Assembly (NCBI GenBank): GCA_037833965.1
Contig: AP031357.1
Location: 22,588,001 to 22,652,000 of the forward strand
Length of the DNA stretch: 64,000 bases
Direction: 5' to 3'
DNA from: Marchantia polymorpha subsp. ruderalis
Taxonomy: Eukaryota; Streptophyta; Marchantiopsida; Marchantiales; Marchantiaceae
In this document: positions 1 through 12,100 of the stretch, piece by piece
How positions within the stretch are numbered: the first letter of the stretch is position 1
Layout of the letters: each line of letters starts with the position of its first letter
Notes under the pieces: model-generated
Told to the model about the DNA's origin: nothing
The model's input: only the letters and a program-made list of their open reading frames with translations
Databases searched by the model: none
Translations under genes and position numbers: made by a program

Positions 1-1422
1 CAAAAGTGGAGGGCAGCGCAGGACAGGGTCGGGCTGGATTCTCTCGATGGAAATTGAATCTGCCCTCGTGACGCTAGCAAGCTCGGCCTGAAGAATAAGT
101 GTGAACTCGACACTCTCGTCCCTCCTGTCAATCATATGCACTCGCCTCCCACAAACATATACAATTCGGCCATGGCCATGGCCATTGGAGCAGATAGAGG
201 CGTTACGCTCTCTGGTTCAGTAATGTTTGTCGCCAGGACTTATATGAGCCCAGCAAGACACGGTCGACAGGTCGTCACCGTGATTAAGAGCCATCACATG
301 GCACTGTGAATGTGATGGAGAGCAGGAGGAGTTACAGGCCCAACCAGGCACCCAAAAAACATTAAACATCTCGCTGGACCCGACCCTCTCGAGAACCATG
401 TTGTCCATCCGACAACGGAGCTCTGCCCATGTGCGCCTGCCTGCACCCAAAAGAAGGCAGATCTGAAGAAGAGCGCGAGTCGGCTCTATGACAAGCTCTA
501 CCAGTAAATGCTGGGGAAGCGGAAAGGCGAAAGGCGAGGGGAATGAAATTTTCCCACAGTGTGCTACGAGGCCAAGGTGCTGCTGCTGCTGATCAGGTCT
601 CGGTCTCGGCCCCCGATTCAAATGCAACGGACTCTGTTGTGCGGCCGGCGAGGAGGACTACGTCTCGTCTCGGGCGTCTCTCTCTCTGCTCGAACATACA
701 TGTATAGTACGTCTCTTGGAGATGTCCACTTGCCACCCTGGTTCTGTTCTGTTCAGCTCTGTTCAGCTCAGCTCAGCTCAGATCGTGTCTGCCCTGCCCT
801 GCCTGCCCTGCTCTGCACACTTGCCCACTGCCCACTGCCCACCCACGAATCGAGACCGGGCTGTGAGCTCGGATCCAAGCAGACAACTATTGGGAAGTGA
901 AGAAAGTCGTTGTGGTTGTGTTTTATTTGTTTGATTAGGGGACAGAGAATGAGTGAGAGGGGGCGAGGATGGCGAATGAATGTGGAGAAGCTAAGGTAGA
1001 ATAATGACTCAAACCCGATGGTGATGGATCGAGTCATTTGTTGGAGGGGATGCTTACAAATAGTGAGAATGTGCATGTGTCTGTATCGAAAGGACCGTAG
1101 CACGAACCTAATCGGAAGAAAGACCAGGGGAATAATGGATCGGAGTCCTGGAAAGGGAAGTATGGGAGGAAGGTCGTAAAGTGCTTGTCTGGAAACGGCG
1201 ATCGACGAGGATAATTGGAGAAGATGGCAAGGTTTAAGAACGTGAAGAAGTGACAAAAGTGGCAGATTCTGAAGAAGATTATCCCTTCTCAAGCGCCCAT
1301 CAACCAGATCCGGAGGGATGGGCAGGGAAGGAGAGATTTGGGTAAATGTGTACGTGTGAATGCCAGGGCGAGAGGCTTTGTATAGAATTACGATGAAATG
1401 AGATGAGATGAAAGTCGAGACG

Positions 1423-1491
1423 AGGAAAGGAAAGGAAAGGAAAGGAAAGGAAAGGAAAGGAAATGAAGGAGAGTAAATCAAATCAAATCAA
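1423..1491. repeat. Compound pentanucleotide microsatellite (GGAAA)n then (AAATC)n
   Basis: About eight consecutive GGAAA units run from 1423 to 1463. A few bases later come about three AAATC units. The purine/pyrimidine asymmetry is complete across the first array. Confidence 0.9.
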
Positions 1492-3278
1492 ATGCAATGA
1501 TTGCATTGGTGCTAGAAAAGGAACGAACGCGGACATGAACAATAGAGAAATGTACGTGGGCGTGGGCAAAACGCTCTACATAGAAATATTGGACATGGAG
1601 AGAGAGAGAGGGAGGGAGAGAGAGGGCTACGACAAGACAGAAATAAAGTTTAGACGATATGAGGGGAATCTGAAACCCGGGCGGGCATGTATCGAAAGGA
1701 GCGTGAGGTGAGATGAGAATGAGATAAGTGGAAAGAACATGAAATTCGGACACATCCTGAACCTTCTCGATTTCCATGCTGCTCGTCCGACAGCAGAGAT
1801 TCGGGGGTTTATGGAATGGGTGAACTTCAACAACCCATAAAATCTAAACTATGACCTCAAAACAGAGCAGAAATACTATAGAAAACGAAAAGGAGTTGTA
1901 AAGCTAGCCTACGAGGGCGAGCGCTGCAGATCTTAATTATTAATCCAAACACTAGCCCTGCAAATGTGCTGCGAGGATCTGAGCTCCACACAAATGTCAT
2001 CGGTTATATTAATGGCCCGCTTTTCAGGTCAGCCTCCTCTCGTGCACCAAAACCTTCCGGTGCTTTTGAGCGGATTTAAAAATGGCTCCAGGCGGGGACG
2101 GGGAGGAATTTCCATCGGTTTTCTCGCATGTTTAAATCGGCTCTCCAAAGACTTTCAACCTTTTTGGACTCCTTCGACAAGGCCGTGGAAAGACGTAAAT
2201 ATATGCAGGAGCAGATTCGAAAGGCCATTCAATCATTTGCTTCAGTGTTCGGACAGAAGTTGGGGCTTAAAGAGTGGATGCAAACCTTATGATATTATGG
2301 TGCAAAATCAACTTTGGTGGCAGTTGGTCAACTTCGCCCCTTTGAATATTTTCCAGATCTGATTGCTTTTTGCTATGACTCGTCTCTGGAGCGCGCATTC
2401 ACTCGCACCCCCACAATTACAGTACTCGCTCTTTCTCACCTCGCTATCATTTCACGAGCGGGTCCGTAGTCGTCGAACTCCCACCCTCGGCTCCGTTCAT
2501 TTGCCTGCCTGACGCTGTTTAGGCCTGGGGCTCAATTTGCGCGCATTTAATGATCTGGTGCTTTTTTTCGTATGCCGAGTTATGGAATCTTCGCGTCCCT
2601 GTGTCTGAACGGGAGGTACACGTACTCGACTCGGGATCCATTCCCGGTTGGCGTATGGGCGATGGCGACGCTCGCTTCTAAATATCTGTCATATCTACAA
2701 TCTACTCATGCCCAGTGACCAGGACTTTTTACGCAGTCCAGGTGGTGGTGTTAGTGCAGCGGCAGTATATAATATTTTACGCAAGCTTATTCCAGACAAG
2801 TAATCTAACCACCACATTCACTCGACTTTAAATATGCCCTTCCGAATATTGCCTGGCAGGGGGAGCGAGAAAATAGATTTGCCATTGTAAAATCACAAAT
2901 CAGTGGGTCGAGTTTCAGGCAGCCATCACCATCATAACAGTTACATAATTCACAGTAAAGAAGTAATATCGGCCGAGTGCATCCAGACATGCATGCGTAC
3001 ATCAGTGATTGACTTCAAATTCATGGCAGAAATAATAATCTAATAATGTTCAACCCTCGTGCTCCTTACAGCCCGAGAAGGATTTCGAGTCCTGTCTGGA
3101 CCAACTGAAATGCACCGAAAAACATTCAACAGAAATTCGATCATGATGGGAGCTCTTGCACCCTCCATTCAGCACAAGAGAGCCCCCCTACTTATTCTAG
3201 AGTATCTTCTCATCATGCGTTCATGAGAGACTCGGATGAGGGGCGCAGGATGACACGCTGCCGAAGGGCCTGCCGGGT

Positions 3279-3342
3279 TCCCCCACTGCCCCTGCCCCCC
3301 CCGCACCCCCAGCCCCAGCCCCACCCCCAACCCCACCCCCCT
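3279..3342. repeat. C-rich tract; G-quadruplex potential on the minus strand
   Basis: Almost uninterrupted runs of 4-8 C separated by one or two bases. On the minus strand this gives at least eight G-runs of four or more with short loops, well above the four-run minimum for an intramolecular G-quadruplex. The complementary C strand could form an i-motif. Confidence 0.75.
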
Positions 3343-4500
3343 TGGCGGTGGCGCTACGAGGACTTTTGCCCTAAGAGGACTTTCTCGGCCGGCGCACCGA
3401 ATTGGGCCTGCCTGACCGACTGCGCCAGATGAGGGGCTTAATGTTCAACGGCATCGAACGGCCGAGCTGACAGCGCTGGCGGTTCGATGGCGCAGCTCGT
3501 AAACCTCCCCGCGGCTAATTTCAGGCGCATGTCAAATGCGCAGACTCCAGAGCAGAGCAGCAGAATGCAGCTGGAGGCGATCGAAGGCGGGTACTGTACG
3601 AGGCGAGGAGGAAGCCCGCCATCGCATCACGAGGAGTGATGGTGATGGCTGAGGAGGGACAAAGTTCACGAGAGATGAGCTGAAGTCTCCGGGCAGCAGC
3701 AGCTGCTGCAGCAGAAGGAGGAGGAGGAGGAAGAAGAAGGAGAAGAAGATCTGACGGAGGCTCGGTGGCCAAAACTGGAGACGGGCCAAATTCAGATGGG
3801 GGAATCTGCAGCGAACTAACCTGCAAAAAGCAGAAAGAGTCAGGCCACTACAACACGAGGAGCAAACAGAAAAGTCGAGAAATCACGGGCACTGCCCTTC
3901 GGATGGAAAACGAGACTCTAGCGACCAGCACCGTCGAGCGGAGATGGTACGTAGACAATTAACGAGCGAGTGCTGGACAAGGGAGGCGAACGGGAGAAGG
4001 ACAATTCACTTTCACCATCACTCACCCGCCCGCCAGTCAGCCAGCCAGGCGCAGAGAGGAGAAGGCGGCCACACCTGGCAAAAGTCGATCACACGCAACA
4101 ATAGCAGCACGACAGAGTCTCAGCTGTTTAGGCCGTCTGCCTGAGCAGTTTCACCCCAAATCCGTACTCAGATGAAGACGACGACTACTTCTAATCCATC
4201 TACGAGCCTTTTCTTCCTAAGAAGAAGAGGCTGAAGAAAGCGCTGCCGAGCATATCACCGGAGCAACTCAGACCCAACTAGAGGCTCAACCGAACTCAGG
4301 GAAATTTTGGAGGTTACCAAAACTTTGGAAAGAGGGAGTTCTGATTTATGCAGTACACCTTACACCCATTCGAGGGGAGGTTGGCCAGTAGGGCAGAGGC
4401 AGAAATAAACCTTCCTACACCATAAATGTCGGAGATGTGGTTTCATCGTCTCTGTTGATCATCTGAATTTTCATCGCCAAAATAAGATTTAGTTTAGATG

Positions 4501-7500
4501 AGAGATAAACCGGTGAGGGCTAAGCACTGTCGAGAATAAGTTGTGGTCCGGTTTGAATTAAGTTGACCTGCGTATCTAGCTGGAATCCACCCTACGAATA
4601 TGGCTCAGAACTGATGCTCGGGCGATTGGGCAAGGTGCTGTAGTCGATGAGCAGAAAGCTCGAGTCATTACTTGATACTACGCGATTAAGTTTAAGATTA
4701 AGAAAAAAAGTCATTGAGACAATCGAACGCCATGCATCTGTACTTCCGAACAGCATGTGATCAACAGATCGATGCTGGATTCCTGCAATGTGTTGCCAAA
4801 AGGCCATTCCCCCAAATAGAGGAGAGTTGACAAGTCATGGACGAAGGAGGTCCAGCAGAAGAGGTAGACCAGGAAGCAGAACACCATTATGTAGAATGTG
4901 GAGGTTGGACAGTCTATGGAGGCTCCGGAAAGGCACGGAACATCCACGACATACTCCGGGCACACAAAGTGGAGGAGAGGATTGAGCCCAAGAAGATGAG
5001 TCACACAAGAGGGAAGCATCGCAGATTCGGGAGGAGATGACTTGCAAAAATCATGACCATACGTGATATGGAATTGGTGGAGATTGCACTCGTGCTGTTC
5101 TGAAGGCCTAATCATTCGGAAAAATGAACAGAGAACGCCGATGCTGAAACCCCACGAAGACTATTCTCCCGCTACAACTGGCCAAGATGCTTGGGTGCTT
5201 GGATCAGGCCAAGAAATTATCTCTGTTTTGGGGACCCCGTCGCTAGATATGTTTCAGGTACACTTCTGAACAATCAACTAAATCATGTCTGGAAATGAAG
5301 AAGGACAGTATTAGAAGTCAAATTGCATCTTCAGAGACCAAAATCGCAAGAGATTAACAGACCTGGTCTGAGTGACTATGCATGGAGGAAGAGACCAATT
5401 AAAGGCATTGCTTCAGAGTTGGTCCAAGACAATCAGACAAGATGACACCAAGCTGGCTACACATAATAGTGAAAGTTGAGACACGAGTAAGAATGTGTGC
5501 AGTCAACATAGTCTTGGTATATCTTCTGTACTAGTCAACCTTATTACCGGATAGGATGTATACGAGAAGGAGACAGCACGGCACAAAGTGGAGACAAAGG
5601 TAGGGAAACCTTGGCAAGCAACTGCAACAGCCTAAATGCCATCATGGATTTGGATTTCCGACACCATGGCTACCTTACCTACGGCACGAGAGCAGATGGA
5701 AAGTAGAAACCAAGCACTGCAGAACATCCACATTCAAGCCGGAGACGAAAGTTTCCGTCATTCTACTGTGATCAAGTACTAAACCCAGTGGGGATTTCTT
5801 GCAAGATCTTCTCATATAACCTTTGTATGAGTGCTTATCATTATCGTGATATTCTTATTCCATTAAATCTCTTGATTATCGTAGAAAATTCCGTTACATT
5901 GCACGAAAAAGAGATTCCTTTCGTTATGTTTTTCAGCACAGGGATCATTCATCGACATGTAACCAATGAAACCTAAGAGTCTTATAGAAAACGAGTTCGT
6001 TTTGGTTTCAGTACTAAGTTCTTAATCAGTTGGTTGCAGTGGTCTAGCAGTGCTCATGGAAGATGAGATGTATGCCTCGTGAGGTGACCACGGCTGTCGT
6101 AGGGGGGCCTCTTCATACAATGCAAAGAGAGCTTGAGTTTGGGCTGATCAAAAGGCCACCCTTTCGAGCAAAAACCATCATTGGATTTAGAATAGCGTGG
6201 ATCGATGTACGTTCAAGAAGCACGGTGCGTGCACAAGACCAAAAACAAAGAAGAAGAAGGTACACAACGAAGTGAGTAATGGATTTGGTCGAGCACTAGA
6301 TTAGCTGATAACCACGAGCCTGGCAGAGATATATACATCACATTAGAGTCAAGACCTGAAATGCTCTCTCCTGCTGAGTCCTTTAAGTGCTGACTTTTGC
6401 GAGATCACCATGAAAGTGGGGCCTTGATAAAAAAGCTTAATGCTGCCTCGTCATTTTCCTACCTGAAATGTTTTTAATTGCATCAAGATTAAAAAAACCT
6501 GACCAACCCCGCAATCATTGTAACTTACTCGCTAAAGTTGTCTGAGACATCACAAGAAGAAGTCATGGACAACGCCAGGTGCGATTTATAAACGTGGTCG
6601 CTCCTCTAATAGGGAGCCAAACTGCAGCCTAGGATGAGACCTATGCGCCTCGCCCTCAAGAAGTAAACACCACCGAACAGACTACATCATTTTCCTAGCG
6701 GAATGAATTTTGAGCGAAGGAGCATATGGAATAAAAAAAAAAAGCCTTGTACTTACGTCTCAATGATCGGTTGGAAGAATATCCCACAAGAATATTGCAT
6801 TTCATCGGTATCTACACACAGGAAGCATAAGCGGGAGGCTCCGTAGAAGGAAGTGGAATGATGGGCCCAACTGTATACACAAAAACACTACAACACCTAC
6901 CGCTGCCGTAGGTACCAGGGCGTCGATTGAATGTAGTGGTACTGGAATCGTTACCTTGAGCGAGGCCTTGGCCGTCCTTGGAACGGCTGTGGGGATGAAT
7001 GGAGCAATAAATACGAGATACGAGGACGAGGGCTGGTTATAATCATCCATCCATCCAGACATCCATCCGCTGATCCGAGCCCCGAGCTGCTGCTGTTGCT
7101 GCTGATGATAAGCTCAGGCCCGGGTGGATTATTCAACGGGGCGCCACGTGGGGGAACAATGCTGCATTGTTCTCCAAGCCAACCGAGTGATTTCAAAATG
7201 TTTTGATTCTCGTGCAACCAGGTGGGAACTTCGAAGGAGGGAGGGAGGGAGGGAGGGAGGAAGGAAGGAAGGAAGGAATTGCAGTGCTGCTCCTGCTGCA
7301 GCTGCAGGAGGCAGGCAGGCAGGCAGGCAGGGAGGGAGGGGCGGGCGTCATGGGCTCATCTACTCCTCGGTTCGAGATGACTCGCCAGCCAGCATAGCCA
7401 GCCAGCGAGCCAGCGAGCCAGCCGGTCGCTCCTTTCGAGTGGGACAGAGAGTCCGTCAGCCGATCGACCGGTGGATGCATCGACCGATGGGTCGGGTCGA

Positions 7501-8200
7501 CGTTGGTCCCCACCACAAGTGTGCTGGAGGATGTCTCAGACCCAAAAATCATCTCTCTTCATTCATCTTCTACACCGGACACGGCATCGGAATCCGCACC
7601 CGTCCTACAAACGACGGGCACTGTGCTCTCGAGCTCGTCGAGTACATGTATTACGGCCGAATCAGACGACAGTAAACTGCTTGCTTAGCCGCAGAAAGCA
7701 GCGACGGTCCTGTCTTATCTCCCCTTCATCTCCAGCGCAAGTCTGACTTCGCGTGTCTCGTATCGGGAAAAGGCGCATTTCAAGCAGCCGTGTTTATGAC
7801 CGAGAGGGCAACAAGAGTCTAAATCACACACGTTCACCACCACCACCGTCGTCGTCGTTCGCCTTTGCTAGAATCTTTACTCGATTAGCAGCCGCTTTGT
7901 CTTGATGGAAAACCCATCGCTCCTTTCGACTTTATTGACTTAAAAAATCTGCTCGACGATGTGATCCTCTCATAAAACTAAAGCCCCACGCAATGGACCA
8001 CCGTAAGAAGAAACGGTGCGGTCCGGGGGCAACCCCGGCAGGGATATAATTTAATTTGCCTGGAACGAACAAAAACAGTCTACGACCAATCAATCGGCCG
8101 AGCTTGCACACGTCCGAACTGCACGACTCGCGCTGGATCTCGATCGCGGATTTGACCACAGCGGACAGACAGACGAAAACGATCGACGAGTTCTAGAGAG
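4501..8200. other. Non-coding block with simple repeats, no gene supported
   Basis: Contains GGGA/GGAA arrays (7238-7277), GGCA/GGGA arrays (7308-7340), an AGCC/AGCG array (about 7385-7425) and a CATC array (about 7045-7075). A minus-strand frame at 4711-5115 and plus-strand frames at 4788-5269 are open, but resemble no family I recognise. The plus-strand segment around 4.83-5.25 kb reads like degraded coding sequence interrupted by stops; I cannot name it. Confidence 0.5.
7238..7425. repeat. Cluster of tetranucleotide microsatellites
   Basis: GGGA units grade into GGAA units (7238-7277). After a CTG/CAG-rich bridge come GGCA then GGGA units (7308-7340). Further on is an AGCC/AGCG array (about 7385-7425). 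Long frames read across this region on both strands are low-complexity artefacts. Confidence 0.85.
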
Positions 8201-8224
8201 AAACTCCGGCCATCTCATTCATTC

Positions 8225-8257
8225 GTTTCACTCACTCACTCACTCACTCATCCATTC
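8225..8257. repeat. (ACTC)n / (CATT)n microsatellite
   Basis: Six or more ACTC units followed by a short CATT-like tail; no other feature is associated. Confidence 0.85.
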
Positions 8258-8400
8258 ATATACGAATGGCACCGATGATGAACAGAATGTGTGTACAGGT
8301 GAATATTCTCTCGTCTTCAGTACAACGAACCGAACAAAGGTCGGGGGAAAAAACGCGAGGCCAATGGAGAAAAGGAGGAATGAGGTCCAAGTACAGCAGC

Positions 8401-8430
8401 AGTACTGCTGCTGCTGCTGCTGCTGCTGCT
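8401..8430. repeat. (CTG)n trinucleotide microsatellite
   Basis: About eight or nine uninterrupted CTG units. Overlapping frames translate it as polyA, polyC or polyS depending on phase. This is why several open frames cross it, and none has other coding support. Confidence 0.9.
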
Positions 8431-8845
8431 CGAGTCACTGGTTTGACTGGGGAAAAAACAGCGGATCACATCCGTCCAACTCAAGCCACCTCGCTGGTAC
8501 TCCTGCGCAAGGCAACGTAACTCGTACCAGAACGAGGTCACACAACACAACAACAACTCAGACATGGCTCGCAAGGACACCGCACCCGAAGAATAAAATA
8601 AGTATCGGGGTGTGGAGAATTGCGGTGGCCGGGGACGTACACTCGCCGCGCCCTTGGACCTTTGCTGCTGAGCCATGGGAAGGCATGTTTTGAACTCTAC
8701 GCTCTGGAAACTTCGATCCAGGCCGAGCAGCGAGCGACGAGCGACGAGCGACGCTGCGGGGGGCCGAGAGATGCACAGCGCAATAGCAGAATGCGCTTCA
8801 ATGGGGGCGCATCATCCACTCGACTCGGCCGGTGCTGACCCGGCC

Positions 8846-9025
8846 CCACGTCAGCCGGAAGAAAAGAGGCGGGGGACAAGAGTAAATGCCACCTCACGCT
8901 CTTCATTTCTGGTGAGCCCCCGACACGTCAGCGCGCGCCTTCTTTATGCGCTGGAGCGGAAAAGAAGGGGACAAGCGCGAGCGCCAACTCATCCGCTTCG
9001 CTCCGCGTGACCGCACCCCACGTCA
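8846..9025. promoter_or_regulatory. Cluster of three ACGT-core (TGACGTG) elements
   Basis: The octamers CCACGTCA (8846-8853), ACACGTCA (8923-8930) and CCACGTCA (9018-9025) lie within 180 bp. On the minus strand the outer two read TGACGTGG, which fits the plant bZIP consensus TGACGTGR used in unfolded-protein-response promoters; the middle one reads TGACGTGT. Clustering suggests a regulatory region, but no gene start could be assigned next to it. Confidence 0.35.
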
Positions 9026-9154
9026 ACCCCACTAGTCTCCTCCGACATTTCATGACTCTGTAGTCGTAAATAGTCCTCGTCTTAGCGAGCCAGCGGCACG
9101 ATAATCAAAATGTTGAATTATTATAAATTGCCGAGAAAAAAAAGATGCTCCGCG

Positions 9155-9196
9155 GTACACCGGGGCCCGGGCCCGGGCCGGACCGGGCCGGTGTAC
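9155..9196. repeat. GC-rich imperfect palindrome
   Basis: The ends are GTACACCGG and CCGGTGTAC, with GGGCCC-type sequence between them. The arms pair with a two-base bulge. It lies about 40 bp after an AT-rich stretch. Confidence 0.7.
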
Positions 9197-12100
9197 AGAT
9201 TTTCCCCGCGGGCCCTTCCTTTCCCTCGCCTCGGAGATGGTGGTGGTGCTAGAGGACGTACGACCATCATCTTCTCCTCCCTATTGCGACGACAATGGGA
9301 GCGTCCGCTTTTGCGACGGGCCATGCATTGCCTTCGAAGATTTGATCGTATTGATTTCGCTTTCTCCGATTTCGGAAATGCCCATCGGCCATGGCGCTTC
9401 GATTAGTTTCCTTTCGAGGCAGGTGGGCTTCTTTTCGGGGCTTACGGAAGCGGTGAGGCGAACGCGAACGAAAGAAGGAAGGTCCGAGTTTAGGGCACGG
9501 AGATCCATAGCCTGGTTCACTATAGCGAAGCAATAATAAAAGAGATGCGTCGGACGGTACACGCTCGTAATTATGCGATTCTACTCCGGATTAGTGTGTA
9601 CACTCACTTTCACTGTTGCGAGATGATAACACTTTTGTAACCAAAAGGGGTCCACTTTTTGTAAGAAAATCTTCGGACATTGGAGATTCCGGGGCACAAA
9701 GATCGAAATTTATGATAGCTTGCAGGGTTTGCGCAGATGCTCTCTTACATAAAGGTTTCCCATGTGTTAGTAGTGACTCACTTTCCTTTGTTTATTTCAA
9801 GAGATTGGTTTTAACAATTCGCGAGCAACGATAACGGTGACATCACGTTTACATGGTCATCCACCTTGTCCATATGTGCACATTGTACCGCCCGCCTTCA
9901 AGCCGAACCCCCACTTTCAAACATGCTCGAGACTTCGCTTTGTATTTCCTCGCCTTCGATTTTGTGGATATGATGCCGGGCCGAGCAACTCTTCGCTCCT
10001 GCTTTCATACCGTGTTGCATTTACGATTCCATTTCGACGTTTCCCCATTTCTCTTTTCTCTTTTCCCGCAGTTACTGGCCGGAAACTCAACACCTCCAGA
10101 CAAAGGCTGATGATTGACGCGCAAGGTATGTTTTACTGGCTCGACGTCCATCCGGCCCTGCTCTCGGGTGGTGCGAGCGATCACATCTTCGTCGTCAAGA
10201 CGATGGGCTTATCAAAAGCTTGTCTATTATAAACCTCGAGAGGACTGGGATTTTGCGTTGCGAACCCTTTGGTAGTTTAAGTCGGCTCCCGTGTTTTTTC
10301 CCAGGGTCTCAGATATATACTTAATTAACATGGTTGCACCAGAACACCTTAAGACAAGAGTCATGATTGACACCTAAAGTGATATGCTTGAAGTTTTCTG
10401 CACCACTGAAGGATACCCCGGGCTTGGAAGCACGAAGATTTCAATTTAATCTTGGCCATGAACGAGCGATGGCTGATACAGATGCTCTGCAACTCCTGTT
10501 CCATGGACAGATGCTGCAGGAACTACGGCACAAAATCTACACAATTTCCATGATTGATAGCCTTGTCGAGCAGAGAAATCTTTTAAAACTCCCTCATATC
10601 GGAAGCATACATGAGGTCAAGGCTAAGCTTGCAGCCGGAACTAGGCCTGCCGATGGAAAATGATGACTCCCGACTTTAGAGATGGCCAAAAGGTGCTCAG
10701 GCCATGGCTCTGGCTCGGACAGAAACGAGGAGAGAAGGTGCGAGCGGAATCACATTTTCCCTCCTCGACTTGGATACGGGAATGTTTTCCGCGCTCGGCC
10801 AAAGAACACGTCTTAGAAACCGAGCACATTCTCAACAATGTGTCCGAGCTCCTCCCTCCTCCTCCATGGAATCGCTCTGATCACATTGTGTTGTTTCGCA
10901 ACCCCTGGTTGGCTCTGTGCTCGTGCGAGGACGAACGAGACGTTTAGGTGGGCATGCGAAGCGATGCGCAGTCGACCACGGGAGAAACGTTTTAATTGTT
11001 GCACACATGTGGGTCGACCTAACGAAGTCCAAGTCCTGTCAGATGAATTACCACGATACTGTTGCAACCTACTCAAGGGCAACATTCTTTGCCCTAAACC
11101 CAGTGCAGGCAGATTTGTCGAGGATAATGTTGTTTATGCCCGGATTAGCGGTACCCGGGCCGAGCTCTAACTACTCACCTCTGCTCTTTCGCGCCGTAGT
11201 TGGTAGATAGTTGCGAGTGTCCATGACAATTGTCTTAGACTAGTCCTGATCATGATGAGCGCCTCCGATGATTTATGCATTCCAGCTTGCACACAAGTAA
11301 CCGCCCTGCTTCTCGAAGGATATTTCGAGCTTATATCGAGCCTACGAGGACTGCAGCAACTCTCTCTACTCCAAGCAGGGGCTGGATCTTCGTCATGCCC
11401 GTCCTGTTCGAAATTCTTGTCTGGGCCGTCTGTGCATAGAGAGGTGGGAGCTGGAGCTGCTCTCATCCCCATTCGCAATAAAAAAATCCGGGGGATTTTA
11501 TGCAGTGGACCGATGCAAGTGGTCCCATTCAAGAATGATAGATGGGAGAGTCTTGGGACCCCAAAAGTACAAATCTGTATGATCTGATGAGACAGATCAG
11601 AGGAACAAAGAGGCCTGCACCAGGACTAGAATTCCTGGCTACAGGAGATATGACTCTAATGCTCTTATCTTACTTTTGTTCTTCGTAAGACTACGCCAAG
11701 ATCTCCTTGAGGTTGCATTCACAATATCGTGAGGTAAAAGTAAATCCGATCTTCCATAGGCTGATGAGTCAGTAGGACAACGAAAATGATGCATCGATCA
11801 GTTGTATTGTCCACCTGAACGCTTTTTCGTTCCATTTGCTCAGTTAATGTACGATACAAGGAAGCGCCAAGTACCCTTCAATTATTTTAAAGGCTGGTTT
11901 TCGGACAAACATTCACGAGCAGATTTTTCTGTGTAAGTCAAAGGTTGAAACTTTCAGATCACACTTTCACGGTATTAAAATATCATAGTCTGAAGATCCC
12001 AAGAGATTTGGCTGAAACTTTCTAAATGATATGATTCTAGCCAAGTTCATAAAAAACATGTATTTTACTATATTTTTTTCGCTCAAATCACATCCTGATT

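Larger units (their letters stand above)
1..4500. other. Non-coding block, no gene supported (left part)
   Basis: GC-balanced sequence with many short open frames on both strands, but none shows a recognisable domain, a run of family-like motifs, or a consistent splice structure. It contains a pentanucleotide array near 1.42-1.49 kb, GA-rich stretches near 1.60-1.63 kb, a C-rich tract at 3.28-3.34 kb and GAG/GAA-rich purine stretches near 3.70-3.76 kb. It could be long untranslated or promoter sequence of a gene beyond the left edge; that is inference. Confidence 0.5.

Noticed and set aside
768-1481. 237-residue minus-strand open frame
   Set aside because: It runs through the GGAAA microsatellite (translated as Phe/Ser/Leu repeats), has no recognisable domain, and overlaps other open frames. 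It is best explained by low-complexity sequence lacking stops.
7124-7675. 183-residue plus-strand open frame
   Set aside because: Most of it is translated GGGA/GGAA/GGCA microsatellite (Gly-Arg-Glu repeats). There is no family resemblance.
10367-10663. 98-residue plus-strand open frame with an ordinary amino-acid composition
   Set aside because: It looks more protein-like than its neighbours but resembles no family I recognise, and has no supporting splice or promoter signals. Mentioned only as something to test.
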